From assembly GCA_903888515.1 (NCBI GenBank), contig CAISTY010000185.1, positions 32,134 to 96,133 on the forward strand: 64,000 nt of DNA. The letters are read 5' to 3'. A program made the position numbers and the translations under genes. Source of the DNA: Akkermansiaceae bacterium (GTDB lineage Bacteria > Verrucomicrobiota > Verrucomicrobiia > Verrucomicrobiales > Akkermansiaceae). Each line of letters opens with the position of its first letter. Positions within the stretch are counted from its first letter, which is position 1. The notes beneath the pieces were generated by a model. The model did no database searches. It was not told the DNA's origin and was given only the letters and a program-made list of their open reading frames with translations. Shown one piece after another: positions 52,430-62,104 of this stretch.

Positions 52430-53728
52430 TCAGGAATAATCCTCCGGGTGCGGGCTGAGATCGCGCAGCAACACGTAACTGATCGCAATCACTGCGACGG
52501 AAGCGGCGGCGAGCACGGCGAATCCCGTCCGATAGGAAAATGCATCGAAGATCCACCCGGCCAGCAGCGGGCCGCCGGAGTTTGTGCCGATCATGCAGAA
52601 TCCGAGCAGTGTGAAATGGCCCGCACGGTGTTCCGGGCGCGGGATCCCGCTGGTCAGCGCATTCATCGCTCCGGCAAACCCACTGCCCGCCACGGCCGCG
52701 ATACCCACCACCACAAAGACACTGACGGTGGCCGGAAAAAGAACTAACAGTAAAAACCCAAACCCTGTTAGAGACGCCCATAACAAGAGCGCGGGACGCG
52801 CACCCCAGGCATCGGTGAGCCAGCCGGCCGCCGGACTCAGGGCAAGGCGCGAGCCCGCCGCAGCCATGCCCAGCCATGCGGCCATTTGCGCCTCGAAGCC
52901 TAGCTCGCGGAATGCGAACACACTGGGAAATACCGCGAGCTGGCCGAGCAACGGGCTGATCAAACTCACCGCCAGCGCCACCCGCAGGAATTTCCGGTCC
53001 TGAAAAAACGCCTGCCACATCGCCTTGCCCCATGGCCGCGGCGAAAACTCAACGGGCGTTGGCGGCTCGTGAGCGAACAAGACCGCCGCGTCCGCCAATT
53101 GGCAGAGCAACCAGGCAATGACTAACAGCACCCCGTAGGCCTGCGGCTTCGGCATCACACCGAGAATCCACGCCGCGAATCCTGCGGCTATCAGCCCGAG
53201 CAGTCCGCCCAATCCCGCCGAAATCCCGGCCAGTCGCCCGCGCAGGCGCATCGGGATGCAGGCGGTGAAAAACTCCTGGTTGGGCAGCCCGCCAAAACCC
53301 GCCGCAATTTGTCCCGCCAGCATCAGCCAGACGATGAGGGCGACCATCGCCGCCGCGCCGCCGCCGACGCCCGCCCACACGGCCGCACCGACGAGGCCGA
53401 CCGGAAGCAGATAGAGCGAGTCGGTCACAAACAGATAGATCTTCTTATATCGGAAGCGCCGTGTGATCCATGGTGATAGGAACATGCCCGGCAAGGTGGC
53501 GATCAAGACACCCTGGACGATGCCGATCTGCATATTGCTCGCGCCGTAATGGACCAGCAAGGGTTGCAGCACCACGACGACTTCCGCCCAGCCCATCGCA
53601 AACACCGATCCCATCCACACCAAACAGGCGAAATTCCGCCGCACCTCGCGCGGGCTCAGAGCGGAGTGGGTCAATTTTGCGGCTTCCATGGCGTCGGGAT
53701 TCTCGTCACGCGCGGAGAGCACTGGCAT
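52430..53728 (-). CDS. Major facilitator superfamily transporter
   Basis: 432 residues from ATG 53728 (MPVLSARDENPDAMEAAKL); a second possible start is ATG 53689. Twelve predicted helices. The MFS A-like motif is seen as WITRRFRYKKIY in the loop after helix 2 and the symmetry copy as GWLTDAWGARPALLLW after helix 8. Substrate specificity is not obvious; the FGGLPNQEFFTACIP block is seen in uncharacterised Verrucomicrobiota transporters. Divergent from the small membrane protein gene across about 70 bases. Confidence 0.82.
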   Translation of the reverse strand: MPVLSARDENPDAMEAAKLTHSALSPREVRRNFACLVWMGSVFAMGWAEVVVVLQPLLVHYGASNMQIGIVQGVLIATLPGMFLSPWITRRFRYKKIYLFVTDSLYLLPVGLVGAAVWAGVGGGAAAMVALIVWLMLAGQIAAGFGGLPNQEFFTACIPMRLRGRLAGISAGLGGLLGLIAAGFAAWILGVMPKPQAYGVLLVIAWLLCQLADAAVLFAHEPPTPVEFSPRPWGKAMWQAFFQDRKFLRVALAVSLISPLLGQLAVFPSVFAFRELGFEAQMAAWLGMAAAGSRLALSPAAGWLTDAWGARPALLLWASLTGFGFLLLVLFPATVSVFVVVGIAAVAGSGFAGAMNALTSGIPRPEHRAGHFTLLGFCMIGTNSGGPLLAGWIFDAFSYRTGFAVLAAASVAVIAISYVLLRDLSPHPEDYS

Positions 53729-53801
53729 TTCCCCGCAGTTCTGCCGAGCCCTAATCGCATGTCCGCTTGCCTGACACGGGTGATGCGCTAGGCTGGCGCC
53801 C

Positions 53802-54266
53802 GTGTCCCGCGTCAAATCCAATCATTTCCGATCATCCGGCCATCTGCTGGGTCCGGTCATCACAATCGGTTCGTTGTCGATGATCCTGGCCGGCGGCCTT
53901 GAAATGCTCGGCTTCCTCAACCATGCGAATACGGAAATCGCCCGCCTCGTGGCGCGCAATGGCACGGAAAATTTTCCAAATCACCTGCCCGCATGGTGCA
54001 TCTGGCTGGCTGCGGCAGGCTTCGCGTTTGGTCTTGCCACGGCGGTTCTTGGCACACCCGGACACGGGCGTCGTGCGGTTTTGTGGATCAGCGCACTGGT
54101 CTTGGTGGCGGCTTGGGCACCGGTGCTCAGCCTCGCAGCGCATGCTCCCGACATCGCCGCACCATGGATCGCCACCCTCTGGTCGGGTATCTGCGGCTTG
54201 ATTTACGCGGCCAATCACCACATGGCTTGCGATGATAAACCCTCTTCCTCCAATGAGCCGCACTGA
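53802..54266 (+). CDS. Three- to four-helix membrane protein of unknown function
   Basis: 154 residues from GTG 53802. Hydrophobic segments lie at ~15-37, 63-83, 90-112 and perhaps ~122-139. PNHLPAWCIWLAAAGFAFG and the AAHAPDIAAPWIATLW loop are the most distinctive stretches, without a family I can name. The C-terminus ends in a charged HMACDDKPSSSNEPH. It overlaps the start of recR by 14 bases, so it is probably co-translated with it. No role is evident. Confidence 0.5.
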   Translation: MSRVKSNHFRSSGHLLGPVITIGSLSMILAGGLEMLGFLNHANTEIARLVARNGTENFPNHLPAWCIWLAAAGFAFGLATAVLGTPGHGRRAVLWISALVLVAAWAPVLSLAAHAPDIAAPWIATLWSGICGLIYAANHHMACDDKPSSSNEPH

Positions 54267-54864
54267 CTTCCCGGAATCTGTTAGGTCGCTGATCGGCGAA
54301 CTCAAACACCTGCCCGGCATCGGGCCGCGCAGCGCCGAGCGCATCGCCGTCTGGTTGCTGCAAAGCCCCAAGGCCGATGCCTCCGCGCTGGCCGCCGCCT
54401 TGCTGTTAGCCAAGGAAACCATTCGTCCGTGTCCGGTGTGCGGGTTCTTCGCCACCGCAGCGGGCTGCGGCCTGTGTGATGATCCGACGCGTGATGACCG
54501 GATGCTCTGCGTCGTAGAACAGGCAACTGACGTGCTCCCGCTCGAACGCTCCGGCTCATTTCGCGGCTGCTACCACTGCCTCGGCGGCAAACTCTCGCCG
54601 CTCGACCGCGTTTCGCCCGAAGACCTGCGCATCCCGGCACTGCTCCAGCGCATCAATGCCGCTCCTGATACTATCGAAGTAGTACTCGCACTCGGCTCCG
54701 ACGTCGAGGGCGAAGCAACCGCGAACTATCTCGCAGAATTGCTGCGCGGGAAAAATTGCCGGCTCACCCGCATCGCCCAGGGTCTGCCCGCAGGCGGCGG
54801 CTTGGAACATGCCGACGAACTCACGTTGCTGCGCGCCATGCAGGGCCGGCGTGCCGTGATCTAA
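54253..54864 (+). CDS. recR: Recombination mediator RecR
   Basis: 203 residues from ATG 54253 (MSRTDFPESVRSLIGEL), inside the end of the preceding gene. The helix-hairpin-helix KHLPGIGPRSAERIA is at residues ~19-33. The four-Cys zinc site is CPVC...CGLC (residues ~59-76). The Toprim region follows (MLCVVEQATDVLPLE, VVLALGSDVEGEATANYL), and the Walker-B-like tail is HADELTLLRAM. RecR with RecFO loads RecA onto gapped DNA. Standard length and complete motifs. Confidence 0.95.
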   Translation: MSRTDFPESVRSLIGELKHLPGIGPRSAERIAVWLLQSPKADASALAAALLLAKETIRPCPVCGFFATAAGCGLCDDPTRDDRMLCVVEQATDVLPLERSGSFRGCYHCLGGKLSPLDRVSPEDLRIPALLQRINAAPDTIEVVLALGSDVEGEATANYLAELLRGKNCRLTRIAQGLPAGGGLEHADELTLLRAMQGRRAVI

Positions 54865-54891
54865 CATGCTGCGGCCGCGGACAAAGATCCG

Positions 54892-54906
54892 CCCGCACCA
54901 TGCGGG
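54892..54906. terminator. Short hairpin between recR and the URO-D-like gene
   Basis: CCCGCA, loop CCA, TGCGGG, a perfect 6-bp stem in the 78-base gap between convergent genes. It may serve as a bidirectional terminator; no T-tract. Confidence 0.3.
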
Positions 54907-54942
54907 AAAGTCCACGCTTGGATGGATCTTCGGCCTGCTCTC

Positions 54943-56097
54943 TCATCGCTGGAATGATCGCACCGTTGCGCATGCCTCGGGAAAATCCCTGGGTTCGCAG
55001 GTAAAAACCACGCCGGTTGGAAACCGGCGGCGGGCTTGGCCGTTGAGAAGTTGTTCGCGCGGCGGACGGTGATTGGTAAACGGAACGCGCCGCGCCAATG
55101 ACTCGCGGTAAACCCAGTCCTCATCCATCATCCACGGCTGGCCCAGATCGAAGCCTAACATGCCTTCGGTGGCGAGCATGGACTGGATCAGGTGCTGGCC
55201 GTTGCCGCAGAAATGCTGGGATCCGCCGCCGATGGCGCGCAACAGCCGTTGGTCGTGGGGCCGCACTTGATCGGCATACATTCGCGGCGAGAGCATGATC
55301 GCCGAGTCGTTGCGGATCAGCAGCCGCCCCGGCACCTGCCAGGCATGTTGCGCATTGGCGAATGGATCCAGTCGGTCGGTGGCAAAACTCCGGAATTTCT
55401 CCGCCACCGCCAGCATCACATCGACAATCCGGCCCAGCAGTTGGTCCACCAACTCCTCTTGTTCATAAAACGCGACGAACAAGTCGCAACCCCAAAGCTG
55501 CTCCGCCGTATCCATCGGCCCTTGCAGATCCGGCATGGCAATTTGAATGGCCTGTCGCGCCTTGGGATACACGGCAAGTTTCCGGTGGAAGAAGCGCAAC
55601 GTCTCGAATGACCGCGCCAGCACCCCGCCCCGTTCCAAGTCCACGGAGGTCCGGCCATCCGCAACTGCGGCAATGGCTTCCGCCGAGCCAAGCGGGCGGA
55701 CCCATGGCGGATTGTCATCGATCTGCTCCCATGGAGCACCCAGCAAGGAGGCGATTTGAATCGTGCCGTGATCGGCGCGGATCAGCAACGGATGATCATC
55801 CTTTAGCAATAAACCCGGCACCACCGATCCTAACAACTGGTTTTGCATCATCGCCACGGGATCGCGGAACGCCTGCCGGTATGGATAATAGGTGAACTCG
55901 TGCCACGGCGGCGGTAATTCCAGACGACTGCCGAAGGGCGCGCGCACCACCAGTGGCGGACGGTCCACGGGTTCGCACGCCAGGGTGGCACGATAGCGTT
56001 GCGCCACCTCGGCACAGTGCGCGATGTCCATGTGTTCTTCCACAAGCGCTAACAGGCGGTCAAGCTCGGCCTGCGGGTCCTTATTTTCTAACATCAT
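54943..56097 (-). CDS. Uroporphyrinogen decarboxylase-like protein (MtaA/CmuA branch)
   Basis: 384 residues from ATG 56097 (or 56094). VDRPPLVVRAPFG at the front, GGGSQHFCGNGQHLIQSML (substrate-site histidine/cysteine block) and MLGFDLGQPWMMDEDWVY are URO-D-like barrel features. It lacks the classical N-terminal arginines of HemE and resembles the methyltransferase-linked URO-D branch (MtaA, CmuA-like) that binds corrinoids. No methyltransferase or corrinoid protein is adjacent. It overlaps the stop of the NanM-like gene by 17 bases. Substrate unknown. Confidence 0.75.
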   Translation of the reverse strand: MMLENKDPQAELDRLLALVEEHMDIAHCAEVAQRYRATLACEPVDRPPLVVRAPFGSRLELPPPWHEFTYYPYRQAFRDPVAMMQNQLLGSVVPGLLLKDDHPLLIRADHGTIQIASLLGAPWEQIDDNPPWVRPLGSAEAIAAVADGRTSVDLERGGVLARSFETLRFFHRKLAVYPKARQAIQIAMPDLQGPMDTAEQLWGCDLFVAFYEQEELVDQLLGRIVDVMLAVAEKFRSFATDRLDPFANAQHAWQVPGRLLIRNDSAIMLSPRMYADQVRPHDQRLLRAIGGGSQHFCGNGQHLIQSMLATEGMLGFDLGQPWMMDEDWVYRESLARRVPFTNHRPPREQLLNGQARRRFPTGVVFTCEPRDFPEACATVRSFQR

Positions 56098-57316
56098 TCG
56101 CTTGAGGGTTGTTGGATTTTGGAAAATCCGCCGCCGGCGCGGGTGGCGTGTCGTGCGCGGAGGAACCGAAGGACGCCTTGGCGGGCACCGGCATGAACGC
56201 CAAAACCTGCGGCGTGCGTACGGCGGGACGTATCTCGCCGCTCGGCATCACGAAACGCCCGCGCCATTCGACGACGGGCACCGTGACCGGTGGGCGCAGG
56301 GTGGCGGGCAGCGGGTCGAAGTCCTCCCAGCGATCCGTTACGGTATCATAACCGAGAATCGAGCGGGGAAACCCCGGATGCCGTGATTTCGGCTCGAAAT
56401 GGATCAGCGTGCCGTCGTCGCCGCCAAGCACGAACAAATGACTCGCCCCCACGGCCGGGGCCGGCGTGGGGGCCGCAACTGCCGCACGTGGCAAATCGGC
56501 GAGTTTTTTCCAACCGCCGCGGAGGTCGTAGCGCCATGCATCGCGCAAGTAGGTGCGGACGGGCTTGCCATTGGCATCCGGTGCCAACGCCGCACCCGAA
56601 AACACGAACAACGAGCCCGCCCGCACCCCCGCCACCGGCATAACCCGGCCGGGACCAGGCAGCGGCGCGAGTTCTTTCCAACCGCTCTCCGCGTGATCGA
56701 GATCGAGGGCCAGCAGCCGGTTTGAAGCTGTGGTGTCAGCCGGGGCGGAGGTGCCACCTACTATGAATATCGTATTACCGAGTCGGGAACCCGCCATGTT
56801 GGCCAGCGGCCGGGGCAGGGGCGGCAGTTTCTCGGTCACGGGTTGACCGTTGGCAAGGCGCAGCAGGAAGCAATCGGCGTAATGGCGGGTCGCGTCGCTG
56901 CCACCGATGCACAGAACCCCGCGGGTGGTGGTGAGCGAGACGCCATAGCCCAATGGCAGCGGGAGATGCCCGGTCTCGCGCCATGCGCCGGCCGGATCGT
57001 CGAGCACGAAAACCCGGTCGTGCCAGACCTTGGTGCCACCGTCCCAGGGCGTGCCGTTAGGGAAGTTCGCGCCACCGGCCACTACCAACTTGCCCTCGAA
57101 AACCCCGGCGAAAGGACCGGCGAACCCGAGGGTATCAGGCATGGCCGTTAGTTCACTCCATGCGAACTCCGCCCGCACAACGCCCGGCGGCAGGAGAGTG
57201 ATTAGCAGGCTGGCGAACACGGCGCTCAGGCTGCGGCGGTTTATCTGGAGCGATGGGGGGGCATGAGCTGCCAGTACCACCATGTCTGGAATCCTTGTGA
57301 GGCTTCGCATCATCAT
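56081..57316 (-). CDS. nanM: Cyclically permuted kelch-repeat mutarotase (NanM-like)
   Basis: 411 residues with a cleavable N-terminal signal (helix at ~30-48, RRSLSAVFASLLITLLPPGVVRAEF). Six kelch-like blades include LVVAGGANFPNGTPW, TKVWHDRVFVLDD, LPLPLGYGVSLTTTRG and TIFIVGGTSAPA. The GGANFP...KVWHD and YGVS blocks are diagnostic of NanM/YjhT, which interconverts the anomers or epimers of N-acetylneuraminate in the periplasm. No sialidase or lyase gene is nearby, so a link to sialic acid catabolism is only by family. The tail FPKSNNPQANDVRK is disordered. Confidence 0.78.
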   Translation of the reverse strand: MMMRSLTRIPDMVVLAAHAPPSLQINRRSLSAVFASLLITLLPPGVVRAEFAWSELTAMPDTLGFAGPFAGVFEGKLVVAGGANFPNGTPWDGGTKVWHDRVFVLDDPAGAWRETGHLPLPLGYGVSLTTTRGVLCIGGSDATRHYADCFLLRLANGQPVTEKLPPLPRPLANMAGSRLGNTIFIVGGTSAPADTTASNRLLALDLDHAESGWKELAPLPGPGRVMPVAGVRAGSLFVFSGAALAPDANGKPVRTYLRDAWRYDLRGGWKKLADLPRAAVAAPTPAPAVGASHLFVLGGDDGTLIHFEPKSRHPGFPRSILGYDTVTDRWEDFDPLPATLRPPVTVPVVEWRGRFVMPSGEIRPAVRTPQVLAFMPVPAKASFGSSAHDTPPAPAADFPKSNNPQANDVRK

Positions 57317-57487
57317 GCGGAACCCTAATCGCCATCAGGCCCTGAAATCCATCTAAAAACCATCGGTGGGTTCTTCACACCAAAAGGCTTGTAAAATGCT
57401 CTTGCGGCGCTTCTTGTTCGAGCTCATAGAGCACGCCGCTGCGCCCAACCATCCACTCCTTCACCTCTTCCGAAATCCTGCATCTTC

Positions 57488-58498
<1,011 letters not shown>

Positions 58499-58500
58499 CG

Positions 58501-58881
58501 TTAGATCAGGCAGAGTATCAGTCCGTGAGGAAGGAATGCCTGGAAGTCGTCGGCGTTGGCGGTGGCGAGTTCCGCGCCGCCGAGGATGGCGGCAGCGGCG
58601 ATCATGACATCCATGCGGGCGCGGCGATTGGAACGGGTGAGGTGATAGAGATCACCGGCGAAGGCGGCGGTTTTTTCATCAAAGGGGACAATGCCACCGC
58701 CGAGCAGGCTTCTCAGCGCCAGGGTGAATGTGGGCTGCACCGGGCGTGAGTGAAATTCCATCCATGCCACAGCGGAAGTGGAGAAATGGTGGGGCGTTGC
58801 GGCAAGCTTGCGGGCGGTGGTGTGGTGTGCGTCCGTCACCTTCACCATGGCGATTAACATGCTCGTATCCAGATGAATCAT
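58501..58881 (-). CDS. VapC-type PIN domain toxin
   Basis: 126 residues: MIHLDTSMLIAMVK with the first active-site Asp, SAVAWMEFHSRP with the Glu, RRARMDVMIAAAAILGGAELATANADDFQ with the second and third acidic residues (RxxDxxIAA and NxxDF). Complete set for a metal-dependent endoribonuclease. Its ATG overlaps the antitoxin stop (ATGA), the standard VapBC layout. It is convergent with bioB, with 2 bases between the two stop codons. Confidence 0.88.
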   Translation of the reverse strand: MIHLDTSMLIAMVKVTDAHHTTARKLAATPHHFSTSAVAWMEFHSRPVQPTFTLALRSLLGGGIVPFDEKTAAFAGDLYHLTRSNRRARMDVMIAAAAILGGAELATANADDFQAFLPHGLILCLI

Positions 58882-59234
58882 GCCGGGTACGGGGTCGTTG
58901 GTTCCGCGACTTTGGAGCGGGCGAGTTCCCTTTCATTCTCGATTTCCGCATCGCGTTCGCGCATTTCACGAAGTTCCCGGTTAGAGTCATCTCCCCATCC
59001 GCCGGAGATGTGCGCTTGAGGATGCTCCTTGAGCCAATCCATGATTTGCAATGCGCTCATTTGGCCGAAATCCGGCACTTCCTTGCTGCTGTACAGACTG
59101 TCATTTTCAACCATTTCCAAGGCCCGGCGCAGGGTTTCTGATTTCGACACACCCCAGCGTTTGGCCAAGCGTTCAAGTCGAGCTGCAGTGGCAGGATCAA
59201 AGGCAACTGTGGTACGGACAGTCATGGTGGCCAT
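58878..59234 (-). CDS. Ribbon-helix-helix antitoxin (VapB-like)
   Basis: 118 residues from ATG 59234; an internal ATG four codons on is possible. TVRTTVAFDPATAARLERLA followed by KRWGVSKSETLRRALEM is an RHH/CopG DNA-binding fold. The C-terminal half (GGWGDDSNRELREMRERD) is acidic and helical, as expected of a toxin-neutralising tail. It precedes the VapC toxin and probably represses the operon. An AT-rich promoter region lies just upstream (59235-59270). Confidence 0.8.
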   Translation of the reverse strand: MATMTVRTTVAFDPATAARLERLAKRWGVSKSETLRRALEMVENDSLYSSKEVPDFGQMSALQIMDWLKEHPQAHISGGWGDDSNRELREMRERDAEIENERELARSKVAEPTTPYPA

Positions 59235-59379
59235 AACAGGTTCATGTTATGCGCATACTTAGGCGTGTCAAGTTTTTTTGCCGTTTTTTTTGTGGCGGGA
59301 CGCCCGAATCACTTCATCTGCCCGCAAAGTGCCGCTTGAATCTTCGACCTCAGTGCTTCAATCTCTCCGGCCATACCCC

Positions 59380-59592
59380 ATGCCAACCTCCCCGGAAAAG
59401 CTCAACCTCGCCTCGTTCGATGTGGCAGCCGACAAGCAGCGGCAGCTTCGCCTGTTATTCCCGGAGGCATTCACTGAAACCACCGATGCGGCGGGCCAGG
59501 ACCGGCTCAGCATCGACTTCGACAAGCTCAAGGTCAACACCTTGGAAACCTTCCGTGCCGCCCAACCGGAGATCCAGTTCCGGACCGTATAA
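59380..59592 (+). pseudogene. Type III restriction system methyltransferase (Mod), N-terminal remnant
   Basis: 70 residues: MPTSPEKLNLASFDVAADKQ then LRLLFPEAFTE and DFDKLKVNTLE. This matches the beginning of Mod-type adenine methyltransferases (K-L-D-L-T-S-H-D-I-A-x-E-K--L---FP-x-x-F-T-E...IDFDRLK). The frame stops at IQFRTV, just before the first palindromic repeat at 59606. The SAM-binding (FxGxG) and catalytic (DPPY) blocks are missing altogether. Confidence 0.7.
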
Positions 59593-59605
59593 TCCCATGA
59601 AGAAT

Positions 59606-59703
59606 GACTCACGCGAAGGCGCGAAGCCGCGAAGTAAGGAAGAGAAGGCAGAGGATTTTCTGAATCCTAAAAAACTTCGCTCCTTCGCGTCTTCGCGTGA
59701 GAC
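59606..59703. repeat. ~100-bp palindromic repeat, copy 1
   Basis: GACTCACGCGAAGGCGCGAAG at one end and CTTCGCGTCTTCGCGTGAG at the other give imperfect terminal inversions. The interior GCAGAGGATTTTCTGAATCC is shared with copy 2. It begins 13 bases after the Mod remnant stops. Confidence 0.8.
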
Positions 59704-59762
59704 TTCTCTTCCTTTCCTCAACATTCCGAATGCCTTCGCGTGAACAACCAAAACATGACCCC

Positions 59763-60401
59763 ATGAAAGAACCATCGTTCACCAACACACAACAGCGCAT
59801 GAGCGTGGAGAAATTGTCCGCCATCGTGGTGGACTGCGCTTACAAGCTCCATGTGGAAGCAGGACCAGGCTTGTTGGAGACGGTTTACGAGGTGGTCCTA
59901 GCCCGGATGCTTTCTGATCGAGGGCTGAAGGTGGAGCGGCAGGTGCCGGTTCCAATTGAATTGATGGGATTGAAATTCGACGAAGGTTTCCGCGCCGACT
60001 TGATTGTGGAAGATTCCTTTCTCATTGAGTTGAAATCGGTCGAGCATCTTGCACCTGTCCACTCCAAGCAGGTCCTCACTTATCTGCGCCTGCTCGATTT
60101 GCCTTTAGGACTTCTGATTAACTTTGGAGCAGCGACCTTCAAGGAAGGTGTCAAACGCATTGTCAACAACCATCAAGACGTCTGCGCTTCGCTCCTGCGC
60201 GTGAACCAACCAACGGATGAGGACTCACGCGAAGGCGCGAAGCTGCAAAATGAAAATGAGCAGGCGGAGGATTTGCTTTCTGAATCCAAAATCCTTCGCG
60301 ACTTCGCGGCTTCGCGTGAGACTCCTCAATCTTTGTGCGGCACCGAGGCCAAGAACACCTCCCGCGAAGGCGCGAAGCCGGGAAGTGACGACGAAATCTG
60401 A
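59763..60401 (+). CDS. GxxExxY protein
   Basis: 212 residues from ATG 59763 (MKEPSFTNTQQRMSVEKLSA). AYKLHVEAGPGLLETVYEVVLARML contains the name-giving G-x-x-E-x-x-Y motif; VPVPIELMGLKFDEGFRADLIVEDSFLIELKSVE with the nuclease-like D...ExK and LTYLRLLDLPLGLLINFG follow. The fold is that of PD-(D/E)xK-like nucleases, role unknown. The conserved domain ends near residue 155. The remaining ~57 residues (EDSREGAKLQNEN... TSREGAKPGSD) are translation of repeat copy 2 and the start of copy 3, so the C-terminus was extended by repeat insertion. Confidence 0.78.
   Translation: MKEPSFTNTQQRMSVEKLSAIVVDCAYKLHVEAGPGLLETVYEVVLARMLSDRGLKVERQVPVPIELMGLKFDEGFRADLIVEDSFLIELKSVEHLAPVHSKQVLTYLRLLDLPLGLLINFGAATFKEGVKRIVNNHQDVCASLLRVNQPTDEDSREGAKLQNENEQAEDLLSESKILRDFAASRETPQSLCGTEAKNTSREGAKPGSDDEI
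60222..60322. repeat. ~100-bp palindromic repeat, copy 2
   Basis: Same ends as copy 1 (GACTCACGCGAAGGCGCGAAG; CTTCGCGGCTTCGCGTGAG) and a similar core (GCGGAGGATTTGCTTTCTGA). It lies inside the reading frame of the GxxExxY gene. Confidence 0.8.
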
Positions 60402-60494
60402 TATTTCCATCTACAACAACACCTCATGCCCATGAACCAAAAGCCCGACTGCTTCTTCTCCAAAACCTTCGCGCCTTCGCGCCTTCGCGTGAGA
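60357..60494. repeat. Palindromic repeat, copy 3 (diverged core)
   Basis: Ends CTCCCGCGAAGGCGCGAAGC and CCTTCGCGCCTTCGCGTGAG, but with a different and longer interior (about 90 bases). It stops 28 bases before the visible beginning of the ATPase fragment. Confidence 0.7.
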
Positions 60495-60522
60495 CATTCA
60501 GAAAAACCTTTACCGCAACGCC

Positions 60523-61329
60523 GTGGGCCATGGAGAAGCGGTGCGCAACGAGGAGGATTTCACCAAACCCGACAAGGAACTGGACCGCGAGGCCCAGTCG
60601 ATTGCCCCGGACACCCTGGCCATTAGCAGTCTCGGGCAGTTGGAACGTTTCAAGGCCGCGAAGGCCTTCCGCGATCTGATTGCGAATTGGCACATTTCCG
60701 ACTTTCACATCAGCGACGCACGCGGCCGGAAGATTCAAGAGGAAGGCATTCATCTCTCAAGTTCGGGAGACAATCTTCCCTCCGTCGCTTACCGGATGCA
60801 TGAGGAGGAGCCGGAAATCTTCAATACCGTGCTGGATAAAATGCGCCAGTGGGTGCCTGGCATCAGTGACATCAAGGCACAAATCGGCGACGATGGCAGC
60901 CTCCTCGTCCGGTATTCGGACGGAGCCTTCAAAGACCCGTTTTTGGATTACAACGTATCAGACGGGACGATCAAGATGTTCGCCTACATGATCCTGTTGC
61001 ACGATCCGATTCCCCACGAGATCCTCTGCGTCGAGGAACCGGAGAACCAACTCTATCCGGAGCTCATGACCAGCCTCGCGGAGGAATTCGATGGCTATGC
61101 TTACCGTGGCGGACAGGTCTTCATTTCCACCCACTCGCCGGAGTTTCTCAATGCGGTTGGCCTGGAATCGATTTACATTCTGGAAAAGGACCAGGGGTTC
61201 ACGACGATTCACCGTGCTGCGGACGATCCCCTGGTGTCCAGATTCATGAAGGCTGGGGATCACGCCGGCCACCTTTGGGACCAGGGCGTGTTCACAGGCA
61301 TCGCACACCGCATCGCCAGCATATCATGA
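60523..61329 (+). pseudogene. AAA/ABC-type ATPase (AAA_21-like), N-terminally truncated
   Basis: The frame, open from about 60497, shows the C-terminal half of an OLD/SMC-like ATPase: SSGDNLPSVAYRM (signature-like SSG), ILCVEEPENQLYPELM with the Walker B Glu, and QVFISTHSPEFLNAV with the switch His. The Walker A half is missing and the sequence begins right beside palindromic repeat copy 3, which suggests loss by repeat insertion or recombination. The GTG at 60523 is only the first usable start. Overlaps DUF4276 by ATGA. Such ATPases pair with a DUF4276 protein, often inside type III restriction loci. Probably inactive. Confidence 0.72.
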
Positions 61330-61871
61330 TCGTTCTACTTTCTGAGGAGCCGTCCATGAAAGTGACGGTGGAGGCGCTGATGCGCAACCATTACCCACAT
61401 CTGGTGGAAGGCCTGGATTGGTTCGTGTTTCCTTTCCATGGCAAATCGGATCTGGAGAGGAACATCCTGCCAAAAATGCGCGCATGGAACTATGGCTCTC
61501 CTGAATTCATCATTCTGAGAGATGCCGATGGCGCGGATTGCGTGGCACTCAAACAACGTCTGGCCGATTTTGCCACCCCGTCTGCACGGCCATTCAAGGT
61601 CCGCATCGTTTGCCAGGAACTCGAAAGCTGGTTCATCGGCGATAGTGACGCGGTGGCCGCGGCTTATCCGAGGTGCCGCTTTTCTAACGAAACAGCCAAA
61701 TACCGCAATCCCGACAAGCTGGCCAATGCCTCGCAGGAGCTTCGTGACCTGACCTGCGACCGCTCGAAAAAAGGCCGAGCCGAGCGGATCGCTCATTATC
61801 TCGATCCAACCCGGAACCGCTCGCCCAGCTTTCAATTGTTTGTTAGAACCCTCCAGCAACTCCTCGGATGA
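61326..61871 (+). CDS. DUF4276 family protein
   Basis: 181 residues from ATG 61326 (MIVLLSEEPSMKVTVEALMR). Family marks: LLSEEPSMK at the front with the acidic pair, FIILRDADGADC, VRIVCQELESWFIGD and the Ser/Lys block DRSKKGRAERIAHYLDP. DUF4276 is a Toprim-like predicted nuclease or nucleotide-binding partner of AAA ATPases in defence islands. Here the gene is intact while its ATPase is broken. Its stop overlaps the next frame's ATG (ATGA), preserving the old operon order ATPase - DUF4276 - Res. Confidence 0.75.
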   Translation: MIVLLSEEPSMKVTVEALMRNHYPHLVEGLDWFVFPFHGKSDLERNILPKMRAWNYGSPEFIILRDADGADCVALKQRLADFATPSARPFKVRIVCQELESWFIGDSDAVAAAYPRCRFSNETAKYRNPDKLANASQELRDLTCDRSKKGRAERIAHYLDPTRNRSPSFQLFVRTLQQLLG

Positions 61872-62104
61872 AGTTCCAGTTTGACGCCCATCTTCCGCAT
61901 CAAGGCGCCGCGATCCATGCGGTATTGGGTGTTTTCGAAGGCAGCCGGGCCATCGACGGACGGGATTACGCCACAGAGATCAAGGTGTTGAAAACGGGCT
62001 CCACCAACCCCGCCACTCTAACGGTCAAGCGGGGGGACGATCTGCACGCCAAATCCGACCATTCGCACCGCCATCCGGCGGACAAGTGGGACGGCCGATG
62101 CCGA
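61868..62104 (+). pseudogene. Type III restriction subunit (Res), N-terminal remnant
   Basis: MKFQFDAHLPHQGAAIHAVL resembles the start of Res proteins (MKFQFDANLxYQxxAIxAVVDLF). About 55 residues on the frame runs into unrelated sequence and stops at 62104. The helicase motifs are missing. Confidence 0.68.

Noticed and set aside
59606..60494. Possible CRISPR or attC sites in the repeats at 59.6-60.5 kb
   Set aside because: Copies are palindromic elements with partly shared cores, no unique spacers, and no GTT core/extrahelical-base layout.
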